A stretch of DNA of 64,000 nucleotides, taken from NCBI RefSeq assembly GCF_037975245.1, contig NC_092569.1, positions 29,412,168 through 29,476,167 of the forward strand. Direction: 5' to 3'. Below the pieces are notes generated by a model. The model saw only the letters and a list, made by a program, of their open reading frames with translations. It was not told the DNA's origin and made no database searches. The DNA is from Apostichopus japonicus. Taxonomy: Eukaryota > Echinodermata > Holothuroidea > Aspidochirotida > Stichopodidae. Below are positions 12,646-23,866 of the stretch, in pieces. Made by a program: the position numbers and the translations under genes. Position 1 is the stretch's first letter. Each line of letters opens with the position of its first letter.

Positions 12646-13860
12646 ATGCCGTGGCAATCATGAAGTCATAATGAAAAGAAATGAAGACATGCCATGAGTA
12701 TATGCAAATATGTTTATGGGCAAAGTAATGTTTCAAATTGCAAAAGAATACTGTACAGTATATATAGCCTACTTGCAATTAGTTACAGCAGTAGTACTGT
12801 ATATGTTTTCACACACACCGTGTCTCAATACACACTGTACGTACTTCTTTAATCATCCAGCTAAATACTTCGAGTAACATGAATGACTTAGGGATTAATT
12901 TTGAGCTTAATTTTGAGCTAGAGTCAATGTCAGCAACCTTATCGAGGTGCTTCAACGAAGAACCGAAGCGTAAAGCGTCCAATGTTGACACTATAACAGA
13001 AGAAACCTTGTCGCTAAGCCTAGCAATAACGTAAGCACTAGGCCTACTACTACTTCTAGTTGTAGCAGTAACGACATGACTGACCAGGGACTAGGCCTAG
13101 CGATCTTTCAGACTCGCAATAACACTGCGGTTACTACAAGTCCAAACCTGTCGAACAACCATACAATGGGGCTCGGAACCTCTTCAAAAACTGCTCATTC
13201 TCAGGCCCAGTAAACGTTTATTTGAACGGTTCATCTACCGACCAGGGATAGACGAGTTCTACTAAAAAGAATGTTAGCAACAGGCAACGTTGCTAGCCTA
13301 ACTGTTGTAGCGTTTACGGACTTTCCAGAACACACACAACCCAATATCTGTTCATTGCGCAATTTGACCTGGTACAGTAGATCAAAAAAAAGTTTTAAAA
13401 TGTTATCTTTAGAAATTTGTTCATTTGTTCTTTTTTAATTGTCATTTCCCTCCATTTTTTAGTGCTTGAATTGATTAAAGTCCCAAAATTTAAGACCAAA
13501 CGATACTGCTTCATTCGTAATTTTTCACTCTTAATGTTCGTCGGAAGAAATGCTGTTTTACATGAGGTGACTATTACGTCATTCAGGAAAAAGATCAAGG
13601 GAGGCATAAGGAGAATTAAATACAGATCAGCAAAAATTAGCGAAAAAATGCCGTTTTCTAACATTTGTGAGGGTAATTTATGAATGGGGATAAAAACGAG
13701 GGTACCCGGTCTTAAATTTGATTTGAGACCTCTGGTGACGTCATCGAGAAGGGCCTCGCCTCGGTCCGCTCAGCCTCCTCGATGACGTCATCATCGGTCT
13801 CAAATCAAATTTAAGACCGGTTCCCCTCGTATTTATCCCCTAATTACAATATTGCACCGC
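12646..13860. other. Unidentified insertion inside the CR1 element
   Basis: This stretch separates CR1 code ending HWLPVRE from code resuming LRSSSRLLL; about 50 expected CR1 residues are lost. It has no recognisable protein (the open frames at 13395-13664 and 13417-13683 match nothing I know). It contains TAGGCCTA-type text and ends in a strong palindrome at 13686-13840. Confidence 0.55.
13686..13840. repeat. 155-bp near-perfect palindrome with two CRE-like sites
   Basis: Arms of about 65 bases start GGGGATAAAAACGAG and end CTCGTATTTATCCCC, with GGTCTTAAATTTGATTTGAG mirrored inside. Each arm has TGACGTCA (13736-13743 and 13783-13790). The spacer is a GC-rich run of about 25 bases. It could be a foldback MITE or a cruciform-forming sequence. 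Confidence 0.85.
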
Positions 13861-14233
13861 AGTACCTTGTGATTTTTCTCTTGACACTCCCTTTAGACCG
13901 TTGCGTTCCTCATCCCGTCTGCTTTTAACTGTCCCTATCATAAGAACTGCAAAATTTGGACCGAGATCTTTTAGCTATGCTTTGCCAGTTTTATGGAATG
14001 CTCTCCCTGAAATTTTAAGAAAAATTGAAAGTTTTACTCTTTTTAAATCCAAACTTAAGACTCATTTATGCTGCAAAGCTTATAATATCTGAATTCATTT
14101 TATGTATTATTATTTCGTAAATTGCTTTCTTGCGATATATTTGTTTTACTGTTTATCATGTTATTCTTATATTTTTGTATCCACTATTTTTATTAACTTA
14201 ATTTAACTTGATTTTTTCTTTGTAAAGCGCAAA

Positions 14234-14236
<3 letters not shown>

Positions 14237-14300
<64 letters not shown>
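14237..14300. repeat. (TA)n microsatellite inside the CR1 3' hairpin
   Basis: About 30 TA units sit between the two halves of the CR1 terminal stem (GCGCAAATGAA on the left, TATGTGCGCTATATAAG on the right). Confidence 0.9.
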
Positions 14301-14302
<2 letters not shown>

Positions 14303-14327
14303 ATGTGCGCTATATAAGTAACCATGA

Positions 14328-14330
14328 TAC

Positions 14331-14362
<32 letters not shown>

Positions 14363-14381
14363 ATAATAATAATAATAATAG
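14328..14381. repeat. (TAC)n/(TAA)n tail of the CR1 element
   Basis: A run of TAC/ACT triplets passes into AAT triplets. CR1 elements end in short tandem repeats rather than poly(A), so this marks the 3' terminus. Confidence 0.85.
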
Positions 14382-15186
14382 TGTTACACTGACGTCGTAC
14401 CCAAATTCATACTGCTTAAAATTCGGTGGTGTGTAGTAAGAATTAAATGTCGTTTCGCTTAATCTGTAAATCCAATAAGTTTATAAGATTAAGTGTTGTC
14501 TTATACCCTCGTTACTGTTCAGCATGTAGTGGAAATCCATGTAAAGAGTATTTAGTGCGTTTGTTGAATTTATTTTTAGAATCGGGTGGTATCTTTCGCT
14601 GTTTTATTCGTGTCGTATTATATTGATCATACTGTTTGCTATACATTTTACACTTTAGCAGTATAACCAATAGACTAAATATCATGGCTCCCTCTTTATT
14701 TTACTTTTAATTTACTATAATCTATATCAAATAAGGTTAATGCTAGGTTTTCGCCCACTTAGTTGTGAAAAAGTTGTTTTCGTGTTGATTAGTATCAAGA
14801 GGGAACCAAATAATAAGGGTAAACTTGAAAAAAAATATTACCTTACTTGGGTGTTGCTGTTTTTCTCCACTTATAAGCATGTATGAGAAGAGAGGAAGGT
14901 AGCAATAATATCCCATAAAAAAAGCATCAACTGTTTTTGCCTGACACGTCTTTCCTGTAGGGCTTAATGATAAATGTTTGTGATATTCCTTTTGGAATGA
15001 TTCCAATAGCTGATTCAAGAATGATTCCAGGGTTAATAAATTAAATACGATGTTTACTTTTCTTCATGCATTATTTAAATGAAGAGGAAGTCTGTCCATA
15101 TTAGGATTTAACACAGTTGATTCTCAGCTTTCAAAAGTTACTTAATTATTTGCCCAGGTAATTTGCTCAGTTTACATTGTATTCCT
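14382..15186. other. Intergenic block P2 (second copy of the gene A flank)
   Basis: No gene is supported. From about 14512 it repeats P1 (GTAGTGGAAATCCATGTAAA, TTTAGTGCGTTTGTT, and the GATTCCA-rich run near 14990). It is cut at 15187 by the Harbinger-like segment and resumes at 19681 with GGTCTTATAAGAATGG. Confidence 0.6.
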
Positions 15187-15651
15187 GGGCCCTATTTCAT
15201 AAAGATTACTTACGAATCTTCTTAAGTAATTCTTCGTAAGTCACTTAAGAAGTTTTAACAAGAAATAGTTCTTATCTTACGAACGATTAATCTTCTTAAG
15301 TTACGAACGAATATTTAAGAATTTATTAAAAGTTCGTATCTTTTATAACTTTGAAAGAGGCTGAATGTGACCTTTGACCTGCAGCGCCAACTTTGTCTGA
15401 AACTTTTTCTCGTAAACGCGCATTCTTGCTCACAAAAGGAAAAAAGAAAATGGTATGTAAATGACTTAAGCTTTTGTTATGAAATAGTAATACCATCTCT
15501 TTGATGTTACCGAAACACTCCATCGAGACACCTTACAGGCCTCTTATGTATTTATCTAGGTCATGGATTCAGTTTTCCCACGAGAAGTTTTAACTATCTT
15601 ATTGAATCTTGGTACAGGGCCTTTTCCCAAAATAGATTCCATTATGTCTGT

Positions 15652-15848
15652 GGAACATTCGAGAAGGTTCTCTCACGTGGTATGGAAGTTTCCATAGAAA
15701 GGGGATGGACTTCCAAACTCCCAACCAATCAGGGCAGATCAGTGCCAGCGCACTTATTTTTATATCGTTAAGTTAATACAGGATGGTCAGGTCATTGGCT
15801 GCCTACTAATTATGCGCAGAGGGATTTTGTAGAAGTAAGGTATAAAAG
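15652..15848 (+). promoter_or_regulatory. Heat-shock-type promoter cluster (HSE, CCAAT, TATA)
   Basis: 15652-15671 is a perfect four-unit heat shock element (GGAACATTCGAGAAGGTTCT, four alternating nGAAn/nTTCn pentamers). A second two-unit element, GGAAGTTTCC, is at 15684-15693. CCAAT lies at 15725-15729, an inverted CCAAT (ATTGG) at 15794-15798, and TATAAAAG at 15841-15848. Order and spacing resemble an animal hsp promoter reading rightward, with a start expected near 15870. No hsp coding sequence follows. It may be a captured promoter or a promoter of the surrounding transposon. Motifs are seen directly; function is inferred. Confidence 0.55.
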
Positions 15849-17170
15849 TAAAAGGGGGCCGAAAGTTTTATCACTCCGTCAGCGCTCCGTGATCAGTTCG
15901 TCACTTGGTCAGCAAATTTATCACTCCGCCGAAAGTTCATCACTCCCTCTAATTGCGTAATTGACGGAGTCAAGTCAAGTCAAATCATTGTAATTTAGTT
16001 TTATTTGTAAAGAGAATCGACAGAGAAGAAATTATACCGAATCACTAATCAAATCCGATCTTGTCAAATTGTTTTTCTGTGAAGTCATTGTTTTCTTCCG
16101 TTCGAGACATCTCCTGAAGAAGCATAAATACGGCATCAAGATATCCCAGTACCTTTCTATCGCGAGTCCCGATATAGTTTTACTATCGGAGGAAGCGGGC
16201 TCGTCACAATATTACACTTTCCTTCTCTGCAGTTTTTTATCCAAAATAATGAAATACCCAATGAAACTGTTCCCGGGTAGTCTTTTTCTTATTAAATACC
16301 ATCAGGAACGTGTTTTTCTAGAGCAGAAAGTTGTATAAAAACTGCTCGAGTGAAGTATCAATACGGTATCTGTGTGTAGACTATGCCTACTGTAGTGTTA
16401 CTGTTAGACTATGTCTACTGTAGTGTTAGGGCTACATATTAATTATAATAGAGGCTACGCATAGGGTCGTTGTACTTATGGTAACAAATATAGGCTAGGC
16501 TTAATGTTAGTTAGGAATGGGCCTAGGTAATGCTGCGCACCACTGACGAAATGAATGCCGTAATCACGACTTGACAGTTGACACTCGTGATCTCTAAATT
16601 AGTCTTGAAGTGGAAATGTTCAAACCACCTCGACTTTACAACGAGAACAAAATATAGGATGTGTGAATCGTAATTACATACAGCCCCTAGGCTAACTCAG
16701 TAACTGTTGTTAGAGTTGACTAGACTAGGCCTAATGAGGTAACCAATGTTGGACGGACCGTTTAGTAGAAAAAAGGAACAGGAGGGACACTCAAGTCCCT
16801 ATCAAGGACCCTATAGGAGAGGGAACAAACTGAAGACACAAACACTCAGACCCGATTACAATGCTTGAAGTGCTTGTCCCAAGCATTCTGAAACCCATTC
16901 ACACTACTTGAAAGTACAACTTTCTGAGGCAAACTGTTTGAACAAAAAGTTTGAACAATTTGGCTAGTCAGGCCTATTAGTTAGCATCCGTAAGTTAGGC
17001 TAGGCTAATTTTTTTACGGTTTATATATATGATATTTTGTGCACCCAGATTTATTTGTCGGAGATCTTACCCCCCCCCCCCATTGTGTCGGAGACCTTAG
17101 CCCCTGTGTTGGGGGAAATCATGGCGCCACCCCAGTTTTAACAATTACATAGATAAATGAGGAACAAAAT
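15849..17170. other. No gene recognised; leader-like text after the promoter cluster
   Basis: The motif ATCACTCCG or ATCACTCC recurs at about 15870, 15921 and 15945. An open frame at 16069-16338 (89 codons) matches nothing I know and has no clear coding character. The rest carries TAGGCCTA-type text common in this genome. Confidence 0.45.
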
Positions 17171-17171
17171 G

Positions 17172-17860
17172 TATGGAACTTAGAATGTTGCTATCTTTTT
17201 TTTCAGGAGCCCAATAGTTTAGGGACTTTCTGAAGAGAAACCCGATTGTAGTGGAGAGGGTTGGGAACACTCTGGGAAAAGAAAAAGCTATGTTTACAGT
17301 CGATCTACTATAAAAAAAAAATGGTTCAGAGACTATAATGCGTATATCAGTTCCGAGGCGGTGGAAAACTGGGAGGACATTCTTAATGATGGTAGTCGCA
17401 TTTTCAACTGTGACAAAAGTGGGTTTCCACTGGCAGGAAGCAAGGAGAGAGTTTTGGTCCCAAGAGAGACAAAGAACATCTACCAGTTGAGCAACATGGA
17501 CAAAAAGCAAATCACCGTCCTGGCCTGTATGAACGCTACAGGTTTTTTCTTGGAGCCTATGTTAATCTTCCCGAACAGCCGCTTCTGTTATGACCCCCTG
17601 TAGGGTGCTCCAGAGGAATGGTGTGTAGGACAATCCTGGAACGGCTGGATTAACACAGAAGTTTTTTACGAATGGATCGCCAATTTGATTTGACTGAGCG
17701 TTAGGAGAGAGGACATCACCTTCCCTATCATCCTTCTAGTTGAGGGGCATAGCTCTCACATCACCCTCGAGACTGTAAACTTCTATGCTGAAAACAAATC
17801 ATCCTATATTGCCTGCCTGCCCATTCATCGCATGGACTTCAGCCGTGCAATCTAAGTCTC
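17172..17860 (+). pseudogene. pogo/Tigger-type (DDE_1) transposase pseudogene
   Basis: Translation gives FNCDKSGFPLAGSKERV, KKQITVLACMNATG, EPMLIFPN, SWNGWINTEVFYEWIANL and PIILLVEGHSSHITLE, the conserved core of the DDE_1 family. Stops interrupt at about 17601 and 17693, and the expected LL-V-D-G-H aspartate reads Glu (GAG, 17742-17744). The N-terminal DNA-binding part is missing or reduced to fragments (FRDFLKRNPIVVERVGN at about 17210). It is nested inside the Harbinger-bounded segment. Not functional. Confidence 0.8.
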
Positions 17861-18119
17861 TTCAGAAGTATAATAACTGTAATAACTCAAGCATTCCACA
17901 TTGCCACATTCTACGTTTATTTGAGTCTTATATGGGAAGAGAGGAATTGTCCTTTAATATCTTTTGCCGTGAATGCTATTGTAAAAGTCAGTTCATATTC
18001 ATTATAATTGAAAAATTCACTTTAAAATTTCTATTCCAGTATCCTATATAAATTTGTAATGTTCTTGCCAAATAAAACATGTAGAAAATAATAGATTTCC
18101 TTTAAAAAAATCTGACAGA

Positions 18120-19178
18120 GGCGGTGGGGGGGGGGAGCCCCGACAGTGGGGAAACAAGTTTATAGAAAGGGAAAAAATGTTTAGATATCTTTATGCAGGG
18201 AAATCTATCTATATAGAGGGTGAAGCACACAAAAACATTTTTGTATATTTTTTAGAGGGGTCCCCAATGTATTTTTTATTTGAAAAATCGTTGTGCGGAA
18301 TTTCTTAATTTTCCAACTAGGACTATTCGTATATTCCTGTGAAAAACCTAAGTATTTGCAAGTTTCAGTTAATTGATTGAAAATCATGCAGTTTTACCAC
18401 GTTTCACTTGTCAACTTTAACAAATTGTATCTTGCGATTCTTATACTCCACCGTACAAAACTTGGTATGATTTTGAAGATAGAATTACACTGTTTGCCAG
18501 CTTCAATTCTGCGTTTTGTGTACAATTTTTGTTATTGGGTGGGTCGACCATGTTCGCTAGCTTCAAATGAGTTCTATATATTCAAAGTCAATGCAAAACG
18601 TTGCAGGAACACCCCTACTCTTAGATCCCTCCCCCAAGACAGCATCACATATAACCCTAAACCTGCTGCCAAAAAATCTGGATCAACCCCTGTATTTTGT
18701 TGGTAGTTCAAGTTATAATTAGTTGCCTAAAGAGCTATGAGTTAGTTTGTGAAGAGAGGGTAATGGGCACAAATTTATCAACAAAACCACAAACGTACCG
18801 ATCATATGCGTACGAGGTGGGGGTGTCTGCCCCCCCCCCCCAAAAAAAAAAAATTCTGAAGACCTAAGATACGGGCAAAAAATCTTTGCAAATTAGGGCA
18901 AATGATAGCACCATTTTGCATATAATCCCCCATATATAAACCAAAATTTTCAAAGGGGAGGGGATACTCCATTAGACCCCCCCCCCAGGAAGACGGTCTG
19001 AAGTCGGGCAACAGTTCGACTTTCCGTCAAGAACGGTTCTCTCCCCTCTCAACCTTGCGGCAAGTAGTTCTACCCTTCCCCTATCCCACCCACCCCAGTC
19101 AGAAATGAACATTTCTATAGTTACCCCATTATAGTAGCTGTGATTGCCATCCCATCACCACCCCACCACTATTATAGC
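18120..19178. other. Low-complexity non-coding stretch
   Basis: Long homopolymers occur: G at about 18124-18135, C then A at about 18830-18852, and C at about 18980-18988. The open frames at 18377-18706 and 18802-19011 are crossed by these runs and are not convincing genes. Confidence 0.5.
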
Positions 19179-19206
19179 CTATTCTATATTAAGTAGGGCA
19201 TATGCT

Positions 19207-19506
19207 TTAAGAAATATCAGCTTGAAGCATATCAATGATGTTGATGCACGCAAGTCTACTGAACCGATACTTAGAATGCATCTGTCGGTCTGTCCATTGA
19301 TGTAATGGGTTGGTCCTGTCCCTAAATACCCTTTCCCTTCGTAGAGCTCGTTGGTTTTCTCTTTCAAGCAGCCCAAAAGCCCTATACATAGCCATCATTG
19401 GCATCCACATTAAACACCTAAATAAGCAATGATGTGTTTTGATTGAAATTTCCCGCCTAATTGACATGTGACACTTAAGAACATACTTAAGAGTGTTGCT
19501 GATCAT
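19207..19506 (-). pseudogene. PIF/Harbinger transposase, N-terminal fragment
   Basis: The frame holds LLERENQRALRRERVFRDR and NPLHQWTDRQMHSKYRFSR, matching the start of HARBI1-like transposases (R-E-R-V-F-R-D-R-x-N-P-L, then the R-Y/F-R-F-S/G-R block). The catalytic DDE half is not found nearby. It lies about 170 bases inside the right end of the Harbinger-like segment, which supports that class. Confidence 0.72.
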
Positions 19507-20669
19507 TCTTAAAGTTAAGAACGATTTCAGGACAAAGATAAAAAGGAATTATTCTTAAGTTGCTTTATGAAATAGAAGATAAGAATGTTCTTAAAGTTAA
19601 GGACAATTACAGACTTAAGAAAGATTATTCTTCTTTAGTCCAAGATAAGAATGTTCTTAACTTTTATGAAATAGGGCCCAGGTCTTATAAGAATGGATTT
19701 ACTTAAAATATTTGGTGACAAAGTTAACGTTAGCGATCCACTCTGATTTTATTCTTACTCGTTCGGAGTCGTCGAGTCGAGTCGTGGTTTTCCCTTTTCC
19801 CGCAATATTACGTTGTTTTATTTCAAATAGTGGTATTTGAACCAATGTGATATTGGCAAATTAAGTTAAAGGCAGGATTCCTGATTTAGTGAAATGGTAA
19901 AGTGAAAGGTAAGTTTTGTCTACATTATTCGTAATAACGCCAAAAAATAAATCAGTAAGTTATAAAAACGGTATCTTTTAATTTATTTCGGTGCCTTCCA
20001 TCCTTGCAAATAAATCCACATGTTGATTTTCTGTTGCCGCACAAATGTATTACCACAATAACTAGCAAACATACAGAACCTATGTAGCGTCTGTGTAGTT
20101 GTACTTTAAAATAACATTTTTATAACATTTATCATAAACAACAACATGCAAAACAACGCTTCACCAAATTATATACTAATATAAACTACAGGTTAGCAAA
20201 AAGTACAATTAAATACTGTAAACTTTGCGGATGCATATTGGTCTAACATATATGCGTTTAAACAAGACTATAAATAAGTTGTGTTGCCATTTCAAAATTG
20301 TTAAACCGTGATGAATACTAGTAATGTTTCTATCCTCTCTTGATGCCGACAGTTGATCTTCAAATCGAATTGACTGTACTTTCTCGCTTCTCATTTTATG
20401 TTTAGTTTCACGATCATCAGACAACCGAACGTAAACTTACACATTCGTGTGTTTTATACCTTCCTGATGTGGTTGGGCGGTTTGTTACCGTGGCGACAGT
20501 TTGAGATGAGCTGTTGTTTGTTTATTTTGTGTTTGCCACGTAGGATTGCTAGCCTTTCTGCTGTAGATCTACAGTTGCATGGTCTAGTAGTTCAAATTGA
20601 TGGTCCTCTTGGTGAGCATTGAATTATGGGATTTTATGATGGATTTCATATTTTTCGTATGCGTATGGC

Positions 20670-20672
<3 letters not shown>

Positions 20673-20717
<45 letters not shown>
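20673..20717. repeat. (TA)n microsatellite
   Basis: A pure TA run. The homologous place in the B-C interval (53422-53478) also has an AT-rich repeat but interrupted, so the repeat predates the duplication. Confidence 0.9.
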
Positions 20718-20719
<2 letters not shown>

Positions 20720-21460
20720 GATTGATATGAAATTAATTATTCTTTAAAATGAGGTTCTTCAGCCCTTCTGTTATTTGGAGCTGTTATACCGGTGGTATAC
20801 GAGCTGTATGTCGCTATCCACTGCTGTGGTTCGTAACAGATCCATAGTATGGCTGTGGGTCCTAAATAATTGATCTCTTCTATTCAGAGTATAGCGCTGT
20901 AAATATCTCAATGTGCTACTTGTGAAGATATGTTTAAATGACTTCGTCTTCAATAATTACGAGAAGAATCGCATACAGTTATTCTATTTCGGAGATTCCT
21001 GATAGGTGATGACGAGTCATGTACAAATGTTAAACGAACGGTAGTCAGCGTTGGTAAACTGTGCTAATTATCGCCTGTTAAAATAACGTACGTACGTTTT
21101 GTGTGAATTAGGGTGTACGCAGGTGCACAGAACTGTCTGTCAGAGATACCTCAAAGATTTCAGTAATTTCTGAAATGCACGCGCGGGTTGTTGATCGTGT
21201 AAACTGACATCTCGTGATCGTGTTGAAGCAGTACAAAAATCAGCAATAATGCGTGTAAGGTTGTTCTTTCATGATGTACCCAAGTTTTGCTGCGGGTCTT
21301 GGCGATTGATACTCGACCTTTACCTCATTTTTGTTCACATACTCATTCTTATTACCTGTGAAAGTTGCAATTCCATGCAATCCTTCCTCTAAGAGTTATA
21401 GCTAAAACTCCCCCTTCTTTCTTGTTTTGACTTTGACCTCCGACGCTGGCTTTGAACTAA

Positions 21461-21664
21461 GTTACCATGGTAACCACATATTTGATATTACTTGACATAT
21501 TCACATGTGAATTTTGAAGTGTGAATGTGAATGTGCTGAAGTTATGAATCTCGAAGTCAATTTAATAGTTCGCTTTCAAGAGATAGCACAAGCTTGCTTC
21601 GAGCCTAGTTTGATGTGTGACATTTGACCTTTAGTTGACCTTCAACCTCTGTTACCATGGTAAC
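21461..21664. promoter_or_regulatory. Pair of RFX X-box palindromes
   Basis: GTTACCATGGTAAC at 21461-21474 and 21651-21664 fits the RFX X-box consensus (GTNRCC, two bases, RGYAAC) perfectly. Each is preceded by TTTGACCTCC or TGACCTTCAACCTC text with nuclear-receptor half-site character. The two sites are 190 bases apart within a larger imperfect tandem repeat. Binding is inferred. Confidence 0.45.
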
Positions 21665-23866
21665 CACATATTTAATGCTTTACATGCTCATAATGTCTGT
21701 GAAGGTTGCATTTCAATTCAATACTTTTAATAATAATAATAGTAATAATAATAACGAATATGTATAATACGTTCGTATCCATCCAGAAATTGACACTCAT
21801 GCCTCAAAAACCAATGAACTTCTATACAAAATTAATATACAGTGTCCATGAAAGCTAGTCGGTAAGTTGCTTTTTAGAGAAGGAGACACTATTAGCCGTC
21901 TTGATCCAAGTGGTAACATATTCCACATTCACGGTGGAGTAACTGTAAAAGATCTTCCTCCCAAAAATGCGTGGCTATACAAATTTCAAATTCTGCTAGA
22001 TCGAAGAAAACAACCTGAGAAATCTGTTCAAGACTCTTTTTTCCAGCTGGTTGTAAACACTATTTTACAAAATCACTGAACTATGGGTTACTCTTACCTA
22101 ATATTATCTCTTTGAACGAAAGCAATGATAGTTCTTACAGCTAGTCAAGCCGTGTTGTTCTAACTACGGCCAATCTGACGCGAGGGTAACAAGTATCGGT
22201 ACGCCCCGTGATCGAGAGATGATGATTCTGATGATTTTGATGATGACTTTAAAGATCATAAATTTGTCGTAATTATTGATGTCTCCTTTGCTTTACTAAA
22301 TCAAACACATGCGGATGAACATTTAACGATGAGAATAACACCAGGCGTTATTGCAAAAGATTCAGAATGTTATAGTATCGCCTTAATTTATTTAAAAAAA
22401 GAACAGGCCAGTGACATGGCGTGTTATGCATGAACCAACCCAATTTTGTTAATATACACATTTGAGTTTCATAAGTCCGGGTTGGTGCAAGGGGGAAGAA
22501 GAGGGTTTGGAGAGTGTGTTCGTCAACGACTCATCACCTTAAATGTTGGTAATAAAAGGAACTATTATAGAGTTACTGAATTAAAACAGTTGGTGTTGCC
22601 CAGCTTCCTTATGTATCCGTATCTATCTGGCCGTTCAATGAGAAGTAGAGTGCGATATGACCCTATTGAATAAGTGGCTGCGTTCGACTGGAAGACTCCA
22701 GACGACCGAGTAAGTCTAGGCGGCCAGATGACGCGATGTACTTAACACAGAAAGTAAGCAACTCATACCATGAATTTGTCTTGTGTGAAAGTGGCAAGTG
22801 TGATGCACAGTTTCTATGTCTAGTAACAGTGTAGGCTATGATGGAAAGTTAATGTACACGCCATGGCAATTTCTGGCGAACAAACAAGTTTGAACACACA
22901 CGCATTGTCACATGTATGACGAATTACTGGTTTTCCGTTCGAGTGAGCTAGTCACCATGCTAGTGCGTTAACGGGTACCAACTTGAACGAATAACTACTC
23001 CAGTCTAGAAGTGTGATGCAACTAGTGATACCTATTAGAAGATTGTTAATTGCGTTCCGAGTATTCACTTATTCAATTGAACTATTAAAGTAGGGGATAC
23101 CAATGAGCATTGTCACAAGATCAATAGAACAGGACGGAAAATTAAACAGCAATAGAACTATAAATTCTTAGATAAACAATCAGGGGTAATTTTAAGCATT
23201 CAGCCATAACATTTCCGTCTGTTCTTTACCCTGAAAGTATTGTGAGTTAAATTAATCTAACAGTACTTGTCGAAGGAAACCACTATTCATAGTAATACTT
23301 ATGTTACTTTAGAACATTCAGACTATAGAATTGGATGGGAAATAGTTTACTTTTAATATCTTTGTGACAATGTTAAAAGTGAACCTGTCAATCACCGACA
23401 TATTAAAAAAAAATACGCTATTTAAGATGTGGTAACACAGTATGAGTAGTTCCTTATGTTAATATTGTCTTATGTTATTTAATTGGTAATGGAAAACGTG
23501 ACACATGAAAAGAAGAGGTCAATTTTATATGTTCTATATTTTTCTTGGGATTTTACATCTTGAAATTGATTTGAAAATTATTTTTCTACTTTTATTTGGA
23601 TTTTTTTTTCTATATGTAATGTCATAATTAGTTTAGCACAAAGATACAAATCGATGTCGACATATACCACGGTCGATTCACTGTATTTCGCTGTGCTGAT
23701 ATCATGTACATATGAGAATCATGCATTAGTTAAGGAAATGTAACATCATGGCCCATGAGACATCGGTAAGAGCTCTTACGTTTGAAATAACATGACGCGT
23801 TAACTTGTTGTTAATTGTCTTAATCTTGAGTTTCAACAGCACATGCCACTCCTCAATAACACCGAT

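Larger units (their letters stand above)
11255..14381 (+). pseudogene. Broken CR1-type non-LTR retrotransposon
   Basis: Translated pieces match CR1/Jockey-type reverse transcriptase. 11525-11908 holds ENGVFPECWRCAVVIPI and FRNYRPVGNLAYLFKLVE; 11964-12150 holds LDLSAAFDTVHYDTL; 12151-12640 holds RRWFLKNNLKLSDTKTDLIV, IKNAAAKLVTGTSKYDDI and LHSLHWLPV; 13870-14092 holds RSSSRLLLTVP, FGPRSFSYALPVLWNALP and FKSKLKTHL. The segment with the YADD catalytic motif is missing at about 12150, a stop interrupts at 11908, and unrelated DNA replaces CR1 sequence between about 12645 and 13860. The element is 5'-truncated. Its 3' end has the CR1-like GTAAAGCGC / GCGCTATATAAGTAA hairpin followed by a triplet repeat. 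It is dead. Confidence 0.85.
15187..19680. mobile_element. 4.5-kb composite segment with Harbinger-like inverted ends
   Basis: The left end reads GGGCCCTATTTCATAAAG (15187-15204). The right end, inverted, reads GGGCCCTATTTCATAAAAG (19680-19662). Both are followed inward by many CTTAAG-type subterminal repeats, and a second partial end lies near 19560. The homologous B-C block at about 52430 runs across the site without this DNA. A PIF/Harbinger transposase fragment lies near the right end, which supports the class. No clean target duplication was found, so it may be a nest of several elements and not one transposon. Confidence 0.6.
19681..23866. other. Intergenic DNA between gene A and the orphan exon
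   Basis: This matches 52430-56503 (between B and C) almost throughout, including the (TA)n at 20673-20717, the X-box pair near 21461 and 21651, and the runs before the orphan exon. Open frames at 21867-22079 and 22446-22673 are broken by indels in the matching copy (54620-54840 and 55190-55400), so they are not genes. Confidence 0.65.

Noticed and set aside
21867-22079. 70-codon plus-strand frame that looked protein-like
   Set aside because: The homologous sequence at 54620-54840 has frameshifts and no matching open frame.
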